Positions 11,904 to 22,359 of a stretch of 64,000 nucleotides of DNA are shown in pieces. The position numbers and the translations under genes were made by a program. The notes beneath the pieces are model-generated. The model saw only the letters and a list, made by a program, of their open reading frames with translations, had not been told where the DNA came from and did not search any database. Position 1 is the first letter of the stretch. Each line of letters begins with the position of its first letter. The DNA is from Rhodeus uyekii. Its lineage: Eukaryota; Chordata; Actinopteri; Cypriniformes; Acheilognathidae. The stretch covers positions 2,081,501 to 2,145,500 of the forward strand of contig JAWRVZ010000110.1 in assembly GCA_037043235.1 (NCBI GenBank). The letters are read 5' to 3'.

Positions 11904-12275
11904 TTAAATACTTAATTCACCCCAAAAATTAAAATTGTGTCATTTACTCACCCGTACGTCGTTTCAAAACCACAAGAATTCCAATTAACTTTGGAACATA
12001 AATACATTTTTTTTATTCTCTCAATATTTTATTATAAGAATCCAAATAAATTAAATAAATCCATATAAATCAAGTGGTTTAAGCCAAGTCTTCTTTAGAG
12101 AAGTGGTCGCTTTATATGACGAACAGATTAATTTCGGCTTTTATCATGTCATCAAATACAGACGTGTCAAACAGAAGCTCAACCGGGCATGCTTGACGCA
12201 GGAGAACAAAATCTCGTCGACTGAGTAAATGACAGAATGACAGATATTTATTTTTTGGGGTGCATTTTAACTTAA
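11904..12275. mobile_element. Short inverted-repeat element (MITE), cyprinid ttcaccc family
   Basis: The left end reads ttcaccccaaaaattaaaat then tgtgtcatttactcaccc. The right end reads actgagtaaatgacag then attttttggggtgca, its approximate inverse. TTAA occurs at both edges (11904-11907 and 12272-12275), matching the family's usual ends. About 370 bp, no coding capacity. A second, more decayed member is at 33.3-34.4 kb. Confidence 0.78.
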
Positions 12276-12733
12276 TTTTCAATACGTGTTTTGTTGATTT
12301 ATTTACTTATGTATTTTTCAATTGACAAAATTTGTGTATTTAAAATGATTCATTTCAATTTTCAAGCAAACAGAAACATGCTCAGACTACATTTTATAAT
12401 CCACTTCAATATAATCTTCAAATAGTCGCTCATGTTGTGAGATGCAGAAAAAAAGGCTTGTAAATTCCAGGTAGAGTCACTTTCCCCTCTTTAACTTTCG
12501 ATTTACAAAAAAAACCCCAAAAACAATTGTACAGCAATAAAAAACAAATACACATATGCCCGCTCACTGAAAATGTCTGACACACAGAACACAAAACAGA
12601 AACAGAACTTTGGCCCAGGAGCATCACTGAGCTTTTGGAAGCACTTGTCTCTTGCTCCCTCCTCTCATTTAGCGGTGGCATAACCCAGTCATCTCTGACA
12701 CATCAACCAATCTGTTAAATGAGAAAGCGAAAA

Positions 12734-12734
12734 A

Positions 12735-12814
<80 letters not shown>
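12734..12814. repeat. (GA)n microsatellite, about 80 bp
   Basis: Near-perfect ga dinucleotides with a single c interruption at about 12747. It is the longest purine-pyrimidine strand-asymmetric tract in the window. Confidence 0.97.
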
Positions 12815-12816
<2 letters not shown>

Positions 12817-13025
12817 CATCTGGTGAATCTTTTAAGAGGAGTTCCAGTAAAGCTCCATATGGCACAGAGCAGCAACAGCAGGCAGCCAGGGAAGGGAGGG
12901 AGACAGAGAGAAATGGATATAGAGAGATGGAGAAAGAAAAATACGGAGTAAGACAACAAATCAGAATGTAGTCTCCTTGATAAAGTCATAGAAAGTCAGC
13001 ACAAACGGTGTCACGTCAACTTGTC

Positions 13026-13153
13026 TAGGGGCCGTTCACACAGGACATGTTCAGCGAGACATATCTCAACAGCCTAAGACATTCATCAACAACATGTTTA
13101 CATAGAAAAAACAGCATCTACAGATGCCAAATGTGTCCTGTGTGAAATTTTCC
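13026..13153. mobile_element. Very short inverted-repeat element
   Basis: Starts ggggccgttcacacaggaca and ends gtgtcctgtgtgaaattttc, its inverse. About 130 bp with no internal coding sequence, resembling a common cyprinid palindromic MITE. Confidence 0.65.
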
Positions 13154-13370
13154 AGGTCTCCTCCGATATCCCTCTGCCGCGAAACACTCGCTTCTTGCTT
13201 TATGCCATCCCTCTATGGTCGTCTGACCTGATAACCTGCCTCTTATCTGAGCAGAGCAATGAGGTCATAATTACACAAAGAGAGAGTATTAATCCCACCC
13301 AAGAGAGCAGAAGGATTAATGCCCCGATACAAGCTCCTGTTATCGGCCCCAGAGAAAGAGAGGGTGAGAG

Positions 13371-13396
13371 ATGGAGAGAGAGCGAGAGAGAGAGAG
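13371..13396. repeat. GA-rich simple repeat
   Basis: Interrupted gagagag run (ggagagagagcgagagagagagagccc). Confidence 0.75.
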
Positions 13397-14689
13397 CCCT
13401 GCAGGAGTGAGGAGCAGGGCAGAACATTGACAGCTCTCACTATACGAGGGAGGTCGAGTAATTTAATAAGCCACTCAGGAAACAATAGGGAGGATGATCA
13501 GCACGCCGGGAGCTGCTTCGTCTGAGCTCAGAGAGTGAGAGCCAGAGCCATCCAGCTGTTACAGCCATCACACACACACACTCTCTCATAGAAATTAAAT
13601 CATAAAGGACTGTTTAGCATGCTTGCACTGATTGCGCATGTAAATATATGAATGACGAAAAACAGAGCTACAACCGTCAGTTTATATTGCAGTAGATGAA
13701 AGGTTAGAATTAATAATGAGAATAAAAAAAACAACAACCACCAAAAAACATGGCAATTAAATAAGGCTTGTATGAGGGAAATAAATAATGAACAGATTCC
13801 GTATAAAGCACAGGGATCAGAAAAGGAGTTTTGGGTTATGAATATTTGCCTTCAAATTAGATTTATAACAAGATCCAGGCTGAGGCAGTAGAGGATGGAG
13901 AGGCACGGTTTTATCATTTGGATTTCTGAAAGTCTTTTCTTTACTCTTGGGACAGTGATCAGAAGAATTGACTTCTGTTTTATTATTATTATTACCACTA
14001 TTTTAAATTAAAATGTACAACACACTCAAAAAGACATAAAAGGGAAACTTTGCCATGTGCCAAGATTCAGTGCGAAGATCATGTCATGAGATGAAAGGTA
14101 GTCAAAAGTCTCTTTTTATATCCCCAGTTCCAGCCGGTACTGTCTAACTCTTGTTGTCGAAGTAGAAGCTAGAATACACACACATTTCCAGAGGGCAACG
14201 GAGATCTGAGAGAGAAGCACCAAACAAATGACCTCTAAACAATTATATAAATGACAATGTAACAGTAAGCAATAACAGAAATGTTTTGCCTTGTGCAGTA
14301 GTGCTGCAAAAGCTGCAAAGAAGCTGCATTGGAAATGGTATATATATACCATCAATGCATTTACACATGATTTGCAATTACAAAAACATAAAATTTACTC
14401 TTTTATTGTCCAATGTCATTCTTTAAAGTCAATTTTAAACAAAGTAATTTCTGTGATTTGATATATTTTCAAGAGAAGACTTATTTATTGTAACAATAAA
14501 TAAATAAAAAGTAAATACAGTAAATATGGCATTAATGTTTAAAAAAAACCTGAAAACTGAAACTAAACAAATATATTCAAATGATTCACAATTGTTTTTG
14601 AAAAATGTAAATACTAATTTAGAAGTAGACTGATCAAAAGTAAATACATTTATAATGTTACAAAGATTATATTTCTTCTCAACGTTCTA

Positions 14690-14880
14690 AACTTTTGTAC
14701 TTTTGGATCGTATGTACCAAAATCAACATATTAGAATAAAATCAGAATACAAAATCAGCATTTCATTTCTGAAGGATGTGACACCGAAAACTGGAGTAAT
14801 GATTATGAGTATAATTTGAATTTTAAGGCACAGACTTTTATTGTACTATTTAATTTAAAAATATTTAAAAAAAAATATGA
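14690..14880 (+). repeat. Decayed dispersed repeat copy
   Basis: Contains tttcatttctgaaggatgtgacaccgaaaactggagtaatgat-like text in family order (gaaggat, tgacacc, actggagtaatgat). Strongly diverged; boundaries approximate. Confidence 0.55.
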
Positions 14881-15367
14881 AATTGTTCTTGCTAAATGAA
14901 ACACTTAACATAAATTACTAAAATGTGAAAGGAAAAAATAAAAATCTGATTTTTTCAATCTCACTAACAGCAGCACCATCAACACTGTTGTTCCTTTATT
15001 CTAAATAAAGAAAAGTCTTTTACCTCTCTGTCAGACCAACTGTTTCCCTTATTTCTAGGAATATTTGGATATTACTTATGGTTATCACTTGCTGATTTTC
15101 ATTTGAGCTAGTTGACAGGAAACAAGACAAACCAATTGGCAAGACAAAAACAACATTTGCAGCAATGCAGCATTTTATTCACATATATTAAAATATTTAT
15201 TTTATTAAATCATATTTCATTTGTCAGCATATTTACCTCAGCTTTTAAGCTGCATTGTGGCTTAACACAGTATTTGGAGACATTGTGTCACATGCCTTTG
15301 CTTAGGGTGGAAGTCCTTATAGGTGAAAATCAGAAAGGGTGATTAATTGGCTGGATCTTAGTCCTTT

Positions 15368-15404
<37 letters not shown>
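15368..15404. repeat. (CT)n microsatellite
   Basis: Perfect ct tract of about 36 bp. Confidence 0.96.
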
Positions 15405-15406
<2 letters not shown>

Positions 15407-16834
15407 ATTGAGCTGATGGGGAAGGGGGCAGAGGAAACACGGGCCTTCACAAAGCAACCATTGATGACACACTTTTGTCCGCACACCCTCTGCTCTCGCT
15501 GATAGTACCAGGTAGTAACTTTCAACCATACAGATGTCGGACAATAGCTTGATTGTTTGTTCTTAGCCACAGGCTAATGTCTACAGTATCAGACACCAGT
15601 TATCCTCAACCACTCTCATTTACAATCTGGAGCCTAAAAACCAGGGAGGAGGGGGAATACAGTTCCCACAATGCTCTTCTAATGGTACACGAGAGAGGTG
15701 ACTATGAGGCTTCTGGGGGAGAGGGGACAAATCCTTGGCCGGCACAACGAGAGCACTGGCAAAGCATGAAAAGACATGGTACAGAAATACTTCCTCTAAG
15801 AGGAAGACAATATTCCTGACCTACAAGGTCTGTGGCCTCAGAGATATAGACCATAAAGAGAACACTTTCATGATGTGACAAACATCTCAGCTTTCCTTCG
15901 CTCACTTCGTTTTTTCTCTCTCTCATACTCTCAGCTTCTCTCATCTCTTTTTATGGACACATCAAGTGGCTTTTCAGGGTCAGGGTTATTTCAATTACAC
16001 AGACATAATGAGAGAGCAGAACCTTATGGACAGCATAATCACTGCAGAACAAAAGCCTCTCGGCCCAGAATAATATAAAGATTAGAGCCTATTATCAGAT
16101 AAAGTTGCCGTTGTCTCTAAACTCAACTGTCTGTTGCATCAGAGACGACTTGCTCACCCTTGAACCAAGATGCCTTCCACTAGTCTTTACCTGTCATTTT
16201 TTCTTGATGGAGGATTATGCAGAACAAAGCAAATTGTAAATTTTCAGAAAAAGATGAAAGTGAAAAAAGTTTGCAGGCACTTAAGTTAGTGTGGAAGGAA
16301 AGAAAAAAAAATAAAAAATCCAGAAGCGGGCTAACGATAACTTCAGAGTGTCGAGAAGAGACTTAGTGGAGACTTGGACTGGGTCGGTGCGTCTACTTGA
16401 TACTTTCAGTGGTATCAAGTCACAGATATTTTGAAAATATACAATTTCATGACGCCTGCATTCCCACTGCGCAGGAAACAGATTAGGATCTCAGTCCCTA
16501 CGGTCTGATGAGTGTGTAAGCGTGTGTGTTGTGGGACTAATCAGCACGCATTTGGCTGGTGTGATATTACCAAAGACAAGTCTCTAAGCCATGTGCTGAT
16601 AATGTCATTGACAGGTAAGGTCAAAAGCATACAGAGCTGAGAGAACACACTAACTTCTTTTTATACGACAGTGGGTACTTTTATTTCATGGGACTACACC
16701 CAAATATGTAAAGATTATCTCGGTTTTCCATTTGCCATAACATAACACGCTCCATGCAGATCAAGCTCCATTCAACCACATTTTCACACATTTGCACACA
16801 CTGTGCATGTACCAAACTGTACTAATTAGTGAGT

Positions 16835-16848
16835 CCACTAGGTGGCAA
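16835..16848 (+). promoter_or_regulatory. CTCF-like motif
   Basis: CCACTAGGTGGCAA matches the core CCASYAGRKGGCRS at all but the last position. In fish this motif also occurs within dispersed repeats, and the following gaagaagattgc resembles such a context, so occupancy is uncertain. Confidence 0.45.
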
Positions 16849-16935
16849 TACTCACAGCTGTGCCTCTGTGGTCAAGAAGTAGTTGAAGAAGATTGCAAAA
16901 AAAAACCCAAAAAACAATAATAAATATACAGTGTA

Positions 16936-16973
16936 CATGAGGGGGCCCAGGCCCCCCCGTGGCTACGCCACTG
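16936..16973 (-). mobile_element. DNA transposon terminus (cagtggcgtagcc type)
   Basis: On the minus strand the block starts cagtggcgtagccacggggg and runs into ggcctgggcccc, a terminal motif common to DNA transposons in fish. I found no partner end nearby, so it is a remnant. Confidence 0.45.
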
Positions 16974-17209
16974 GTACATACGTACACTTAACTTTACAAA
17001 AACACATAAAAAATTTAAAGTTTCGGGTGCGGAGTGGCTGAGCTAAAGCACGCCAGCACGTACGTATAGAAGATGCATGATGGGAGGGATGCTGTCCAAT
17101 TAGAGAGAAGGATCTCATGGCTTGGCTAGCATCAGGAACCAATGGGAGAGCAGGAGGATGGTGGCGAGTCTACTATAACTAAGATGGCGGCGTGCGGCGC
17201 GAATCTCGG

Positions 17210-17332
17210 ACTATCAGAAACCTTTCGTATCTTGAAAATTTTTCGTATGTAGAGCAGTAAAATTCATCGTCTTTTACTTTCGTAACTTGGATTTTTCATA
17301 AGTTGAGCCTTTCGTATCTCGAGGTACCACTG
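17210..17332 (-). mobile_element. Tigger/pogo-like transposon end
   Basis: The minus strand starts cagtggtacctcgagatacg followed by aaaggctcaacttatg, and TA follows on the plus strand at 17333-17334. This matches Tc1-mariner superfamily (Tigger-like) ends that insert at TA. The second end was not found and the left limit is approximate. Confidence 0.5.
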
Positions 17333-17880
17333 TAGCTGCAAGAATGAGAAATTAAAGACGTTTGAAGATGGTTTTAAGCAAAATAAAAACCAAAGCAAAT
17401 GAATGACTTGTCATATGACATAAATTATTACTTATTAGTGTTGACCAATAGGTTAAAGTGTGAACAAATCGATTTGCTCAGTAGCCTATGTGGTGACAAT
17501 GACACAAAAGTTGTTTTAAATATGCTAAAGCATTGCAGATCCAAATTGATGTGATAAAAGATAACAGTGTCGGAAATCAACACTAAGTCTATAATTTGCC
17601 TGGTAGGCTATGGTCTGAAGAATCTAATTCCTAATTCAATTAAGTGAAAATCTGACTTTAGGAGGTTTAGGATTTTAGCATAAGCACAGGAATCTATCAA
17701 AACCAGGTTTCATTACAATAGGTACAAATCTAAAGCTTTTATCTTTTTTAAATTTTACTGTAATGTATAACCGTCCCCAAACGTGTTGAATACCTCCAGG
17801 GCGTATGCTAATGCCATATACCAAGTTTGGTAAAAATATGTTAATGTGTATGTAAAATACAGCATTTTGCATCAAAATTC

Positions 17881-17911
17881 AAAATGGCCGACGTACAAAA
17901 TGGCCGACATG
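17881..17911 (+). repeat. Direct repeat of caaaatggccgac
   Basis: Two copies of caaaatggccgac, 16 bp apart, inside a stretch that resembles fish repeat DNA but that I cannot classify. Confidence 0.6.
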
Positions 17912-19744
17912 AAAAAACTCGGTATTGATTGATTCGGTATGCTGCATTTTACTATCATCTGGTCCTCACAACGATAGTAAATCCAGGCTGATACACACAA
18001 TAAAAGCCCCAGGTGTTGCAATACCTCTTTTGGCACTCATTATCAACTCCTATAGCATGCAGCAGCCGAGTGCCGACCACCGACCGTCTCTTCTCACAAA
18101 ACAAAGTCACACTTAAAACAGTGATCTATCACGGATTAATCTTGCGTAAATAATTGCATTATTTCATATCTGTTTGGATTTTGGGTCTGTCCATCATCTG
18201 AGTCATGTATCAAACATCAGGCAGTTTCCTTCTCAGGTCAATGGATTGTCAGAGCACTTCAGTACGGGCGGCAGGACACAGTGATGTGATTCTCCCTGAG
18301 TCTCCCTTCCTCTCCCACTCCTTACTTCAGGCCTGGAGTCCAACCTATAAAAGCACGCTCAAGTCTGGGAATTTGCAGCTGCAGTGTTGATTTCCCAGTG
18401 CAATACGGCGCTCTTTTGTTAATATTGAAATCAACCCAACTGTTAGAGCAGCTCGCATCAGCCCCGACGAGCCATTATGTTGCTTTAAAGCAAACTCTCT
18501 GTAAGGAGGGCAGGGAGTGAAATGAAATCAGTTATGGTTCTTACATTCTTGCGACAGTCTCACAAGGAGTTATCAAAGCCCTTTTCCCCCCATGACTGAC
18601 CTAATGCTCACCTCCTCATTTGGCTTGGACACATCATTAAGAATATGCATGAGAGCTGTGTTTTTCTTCTCTGATGCTGTACTGCAGCAGTGTTGTAGTT
18701 AGCTCATGAACCCCCAGGGCTTTCTATGGGGTTTGTTAACAGAATGAAGCATGAGAAAGGGTCCAGGATAAGGACCCAGGGCAAACACGTGTGGTTTGGC
18801 TACATTTTTACCCGATACCATTTATCCTGAGAATTTTTTATTAAAAACATACACGGCAACCACGAGCTGAGAAAGAGGCAGTAAAAGAGACAGAGTGTGA
18901 GATACATAAAGGGAAATCGAGTTTCGTAGCTTTGCTTAATAGTGAAGGAATACAGTAAAACTAGCCGCTTTAAAAAAACAACAACGACTTAAACATTAAT
19001 GTTTTCTATTCAAAACTAGATTGTAGAAGAAAAACTCTGCAGCAATGGAAAAATAGAGGAATGTTTTCTGCATTATGATTTGATGTATTTTTTAACAAAT
19101 GCATATAAATTCAAACCATGCAAAGACTTTTTTTTATATGTCTGCATTGAAGGTTTAGTCTTTGCATGAATTTAATAAAGAGCAAGAAAGTTCTACCAAT
19201 TTAAATGTTCAGCTGGAAAAATAGTTTCGTTATGTTATTTTACCCTTAAAGCAGGTGAATACACTCACCAGGAAAGGGTCTGTTACGCTTATTTGGCTTT
19301 TAATGCTAAACACGTCACTGCGGTGTTTCACATATGTGTGTTGCAGAACTTGCTGGAATGACCAGTGACAGACGGCAAACCTGCCAAGACACTTACCCGC
19401 ACCTGAGAAAACAATCCATCCATTTTAAATTCACACAAACTCGTACACCCACAGCAAAGGGGATACTCGTCCTATGACAGGAGTCACAGGCAGCTTTCTG
19501 TCTCTTCACATTACTTGGTATCACATGGTGTCAACAATTTCCAGTCACTGCGGGTTACACTCATCACTTCTCTAAGGGTGCGCTCATCGGATATTTTTAA
19601 TCAGCCTGTTGCCTGTCACGTCGCCATGATGCTTCTACTATCACTGTGTGGTATTCTTAAGTCATGCTTTTCCACATTACTCGCTGAATCCCGTTTTCTG
19701 CCTCAGAGTAAAATAAACAAATAAATAAAACAAGAAATTGAGAG

Positions 19745-20125
19745 TTTAATATTTTAAATATTATTTCAAGTTAAATATAAGACATAAAATTGCAATTATG
19801 AAAAAAAAGTTGTAATTGTGTGATATAAAAACAAAATCACAACTAAGATGTAAAGGATTGTAAGACACAACTGTAAAACAAAGTTGCAATTATGAAAAAT
19901 AAGTTATAACTGAGTTATGAAGTCAGAATAATGAAAACAAAATCACAATATAAAGAAAGAATTTTAAGACATATAGTCATATGCACTGAGAAATAAATTT
20001 GCAATATCAAGAAGTAAAGTCGCCATTCTGAGATTTAAAGTTGTAATTATGAAGAAGAAGAAAAAAAAAATCACAATTATGATATAAATTCACATAGATG
20101 TGAAATCACAATTACAATTACAAGA
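19745..20125. repeat. Degenerate tandem array, 20-25-bp AT-rich unit
   Basis: Repeated variants of aaagttgcaattatgaa, aaaatcacaat and aagttgtaattatgaa with ataaa spacers over about 380 bp. The unit is imperfect and lengths vary. This style of cytosine-poor array is common in cyprinid genomes. Confidence 0.75.
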
Positions 20126-20416
20126 AATATTATATTATTTTATCATATGTGTAATATGGTCTGTTTTTATTTGAATTTTTTTTAAAAGCTTGTTCACTTT
20201 AAAGGAGGACACCGGCTTCCAAAGCTACGAGAACAGTGAATGAAAATCCAATCTGAGATCTGACATTTACATTTGCTGACAGAGATTGTAGCAGAGATTT
20301 GTACAACCAAAAACATCTAAACAAACGGCTCACACACTCCAGAGTCGGCGAGTTGAGTTCAGTGGAGTCCCGAGCCCGTGAGCAAAGCTTAAACGTCAAC
20401 AAACCCGAGCACTCAC

Positions 20417-20500
20417 CTTCCTGACATTCCTGATGGAAAATAATCCCGCTTCCACAAACAAACACTCCAAAAGCTCCTGGCTCTCTACATACATCAGCAT
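20417..20500 (-). other. tenm3: Candidate 84-nt leader (5' UTR) exon of tenm3
   Basis: On the minus strand, a (CT)n pyrimidine tract ends ctctctctctag|ATGCTGATG, and 84 nt later the sequence reads AGGAAG|GTGAGTGC, a consensus donor. The pair is among the best acceptor-donor combinations I found outside the coding exon. It lies between the presumed first exon (ends 62891) and the coding exon (starts 3235). The exon begins with ATG and is open for all 28 codons in that frame. A second frame (ADVCREPG... to ...HQECQE) is also open but would hit the TAA at 3224 after splicing. The acceptor tract is a short CT microsatellite, so chance is possible. It could also be an exon of an unrelated non-coding transcript. 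Confidence 0.45.
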
Positions 20501-22324
20501 CTAGAGAGAGAGAGGGACAGACAAACTTCCCAGATAAGCAGCTAAGCTGGCCGTTATGATGTTTGTGGCCTGAGACAGCAGAGGGTGATGTGGCGGCAGC
20601 AAGCCTGGGCTAAGATGACTCCCTTGAGTCGTGCCCTCTTTCCCTTCACCTCATCTAAGAGCCTTACATAATCCTGACAAACAAATAAACAGCACAACAA
20701 ACAGGCGGCACATGTGGATTAAGATGCCACAGCTGAAAAACAAAACAAACAAAAGGCAAGGGACAGCCGTGTTAATAATAATGGGGAATAATGTCAAGCT
20801 TACAGTCATTCTATTGCATGTCCCCCGACTAAATCAGGCTCAACTCATCTGTCTTCTTTTTTACCTTCACCCTATCCGTCGCTCCCTTCCCTGAGTGTCA
20901 GCCCCCCAGCTGAGGAATGTAGGTCATGATACAGAGCTATTTCAATACAGGCAGATCACACCGTAGCAGGGGCACACACACACACAATAAAAACTTCTCT
21001 CATGAAGGAGAGGCACATTCTGACAGAATAAGAGGGTTTGCAAGTGTGAAAAATCGGAATGGATAAAAATATATCTGCAGGAGTGCTTCACAGTGGTGCG
21101 TCATTTTGCAGTTTCTTTTTTCGCCGATGAGCTAAAATGGGCTCTTTTCGCTTTCATACATGTAGATTTGCGCCTCCCCTCGCCGTCTTCTTGGGGGTTA
21201 TGCCAGCTGAATAATGTAGAGGGAGCAGTCGAATGGTTTTGTGCGAGGTGGTTGGGAGTTCTCCTGCTGGGCTGGGATCCACGGGCCAAAGAGATGGAAA
21301 TCTCTCAGACGCAGGAGCCTGACACATCTGGGCCGTCTCAAGCGACAGTGCCGAGCTCCTGGGTCCACGATGCCTCACCCCTGCAGTGTGCCGAACCGCC
21401 GAACTGAGCCCTTTATCTCAGTCTCCCTTTCAGTCTTTTTCTCCTCTGATGCTCCATGGCCTACGTTCCTTCGCTCCCTGCTGCCTCTCGTCTATAGGTC
21501 GGTGCGTATGGATAAAAGAGAGGATTTTACTTCTTTTTGACACCGAGAGAATAGCTACTTCTTCTGTATTGTGATGTTTGGAGAAATACGTGCATGTGTA
21601 TGTGTTGGAAATCGTCCCTGAAGGATTTTGTGTTGACACTTGGTTTGGAGTTAAACTCAGTCTGGCAGGCTTGAGATTTATCTGGAGACAAAGTGTGTGT
21701 GTGTAAAAGACAGATAAAGGACACATAATATTGTGATAGGCTGCACTCAGTAAAACACAGGAAAACACACCCTGATGCACATTTGCAAACACACTGTTTT
21801 TAATTGTAAAATAAAGATATGGCCATAAAATAAAATTATGAAATGATGTTCAAATACTAAAGACTAACTGTTGACATGTAACATTAATACAATGTTAAAT
21901 GAAGCTTAAAAAAATAATGCATATAACATTGGATACAATTAATATTTATGTTAAACAATATTATTATATTGTTCATCATAATAAATATTATTTATGTTCA
22001 TCAAATAATCACTTAAATGAAATTGTGTTAAAATGCATTTAAATTACATGACTCGAGAATAAAAAAAGTACATAAATTATTATTAGCATCTTGTGTAAGT
22101 TTGAATGATGTGTAGGTGTCAATACATATTATTGATTTATTTTTAATCATTATCCCCCCTTTACGGCTGGATTTTGTTGGCTTTTCTACACAATGCTTTA
22201 TTTAAAATTGTATGCATTCACATTATATAGTATAATGTATTTTTAAACTATTCTATTAAGAAATGTAATTTTTTTTTCTATTTCTGCCAACGTTTTCTAC
22301 TCATCAAAAAAAGAAAAGATGACT

Positions 22325-22359
22325 GCCATTTGGCCATGACGTGGTCTTGGCCAAATGGC
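22325..22359. repeat. 12-bp perfect inverted repeat with 11-bp loop
   Basis: gccatttggcca at 22325-22336 and tggccaaatggc at 22348-22359, separated by tgacgtggtct. The loop contains TGACGTGG, resembling a CRE/ATF half-site. Confidence 0.85.

Larger units (their letters stand above)
12276..19744. other. tenm3 leader intron, 12.3-19.7 kb
   Basis: No gene is recognised. Besides the listed elements there are AT-rich stretches at 13.97-15.0 kb (with a decayed member of the dispersed repeat family), a CTCF-like motif at 16.84 kb, transposon ends at 16.95 and 17.3 kb, and a balanced block at about 18.4-18.68 kb that could be conserved. Confidence 0.65.

Noticed and set aside
18543..18612. Possible 70-nt exon ending GAGGAG|GTGAGC on the minus strand
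   Set aside because: The donor is good, but the acceptor (aacactgctgcag) lacks a pyrimidine tract; too weak to call.
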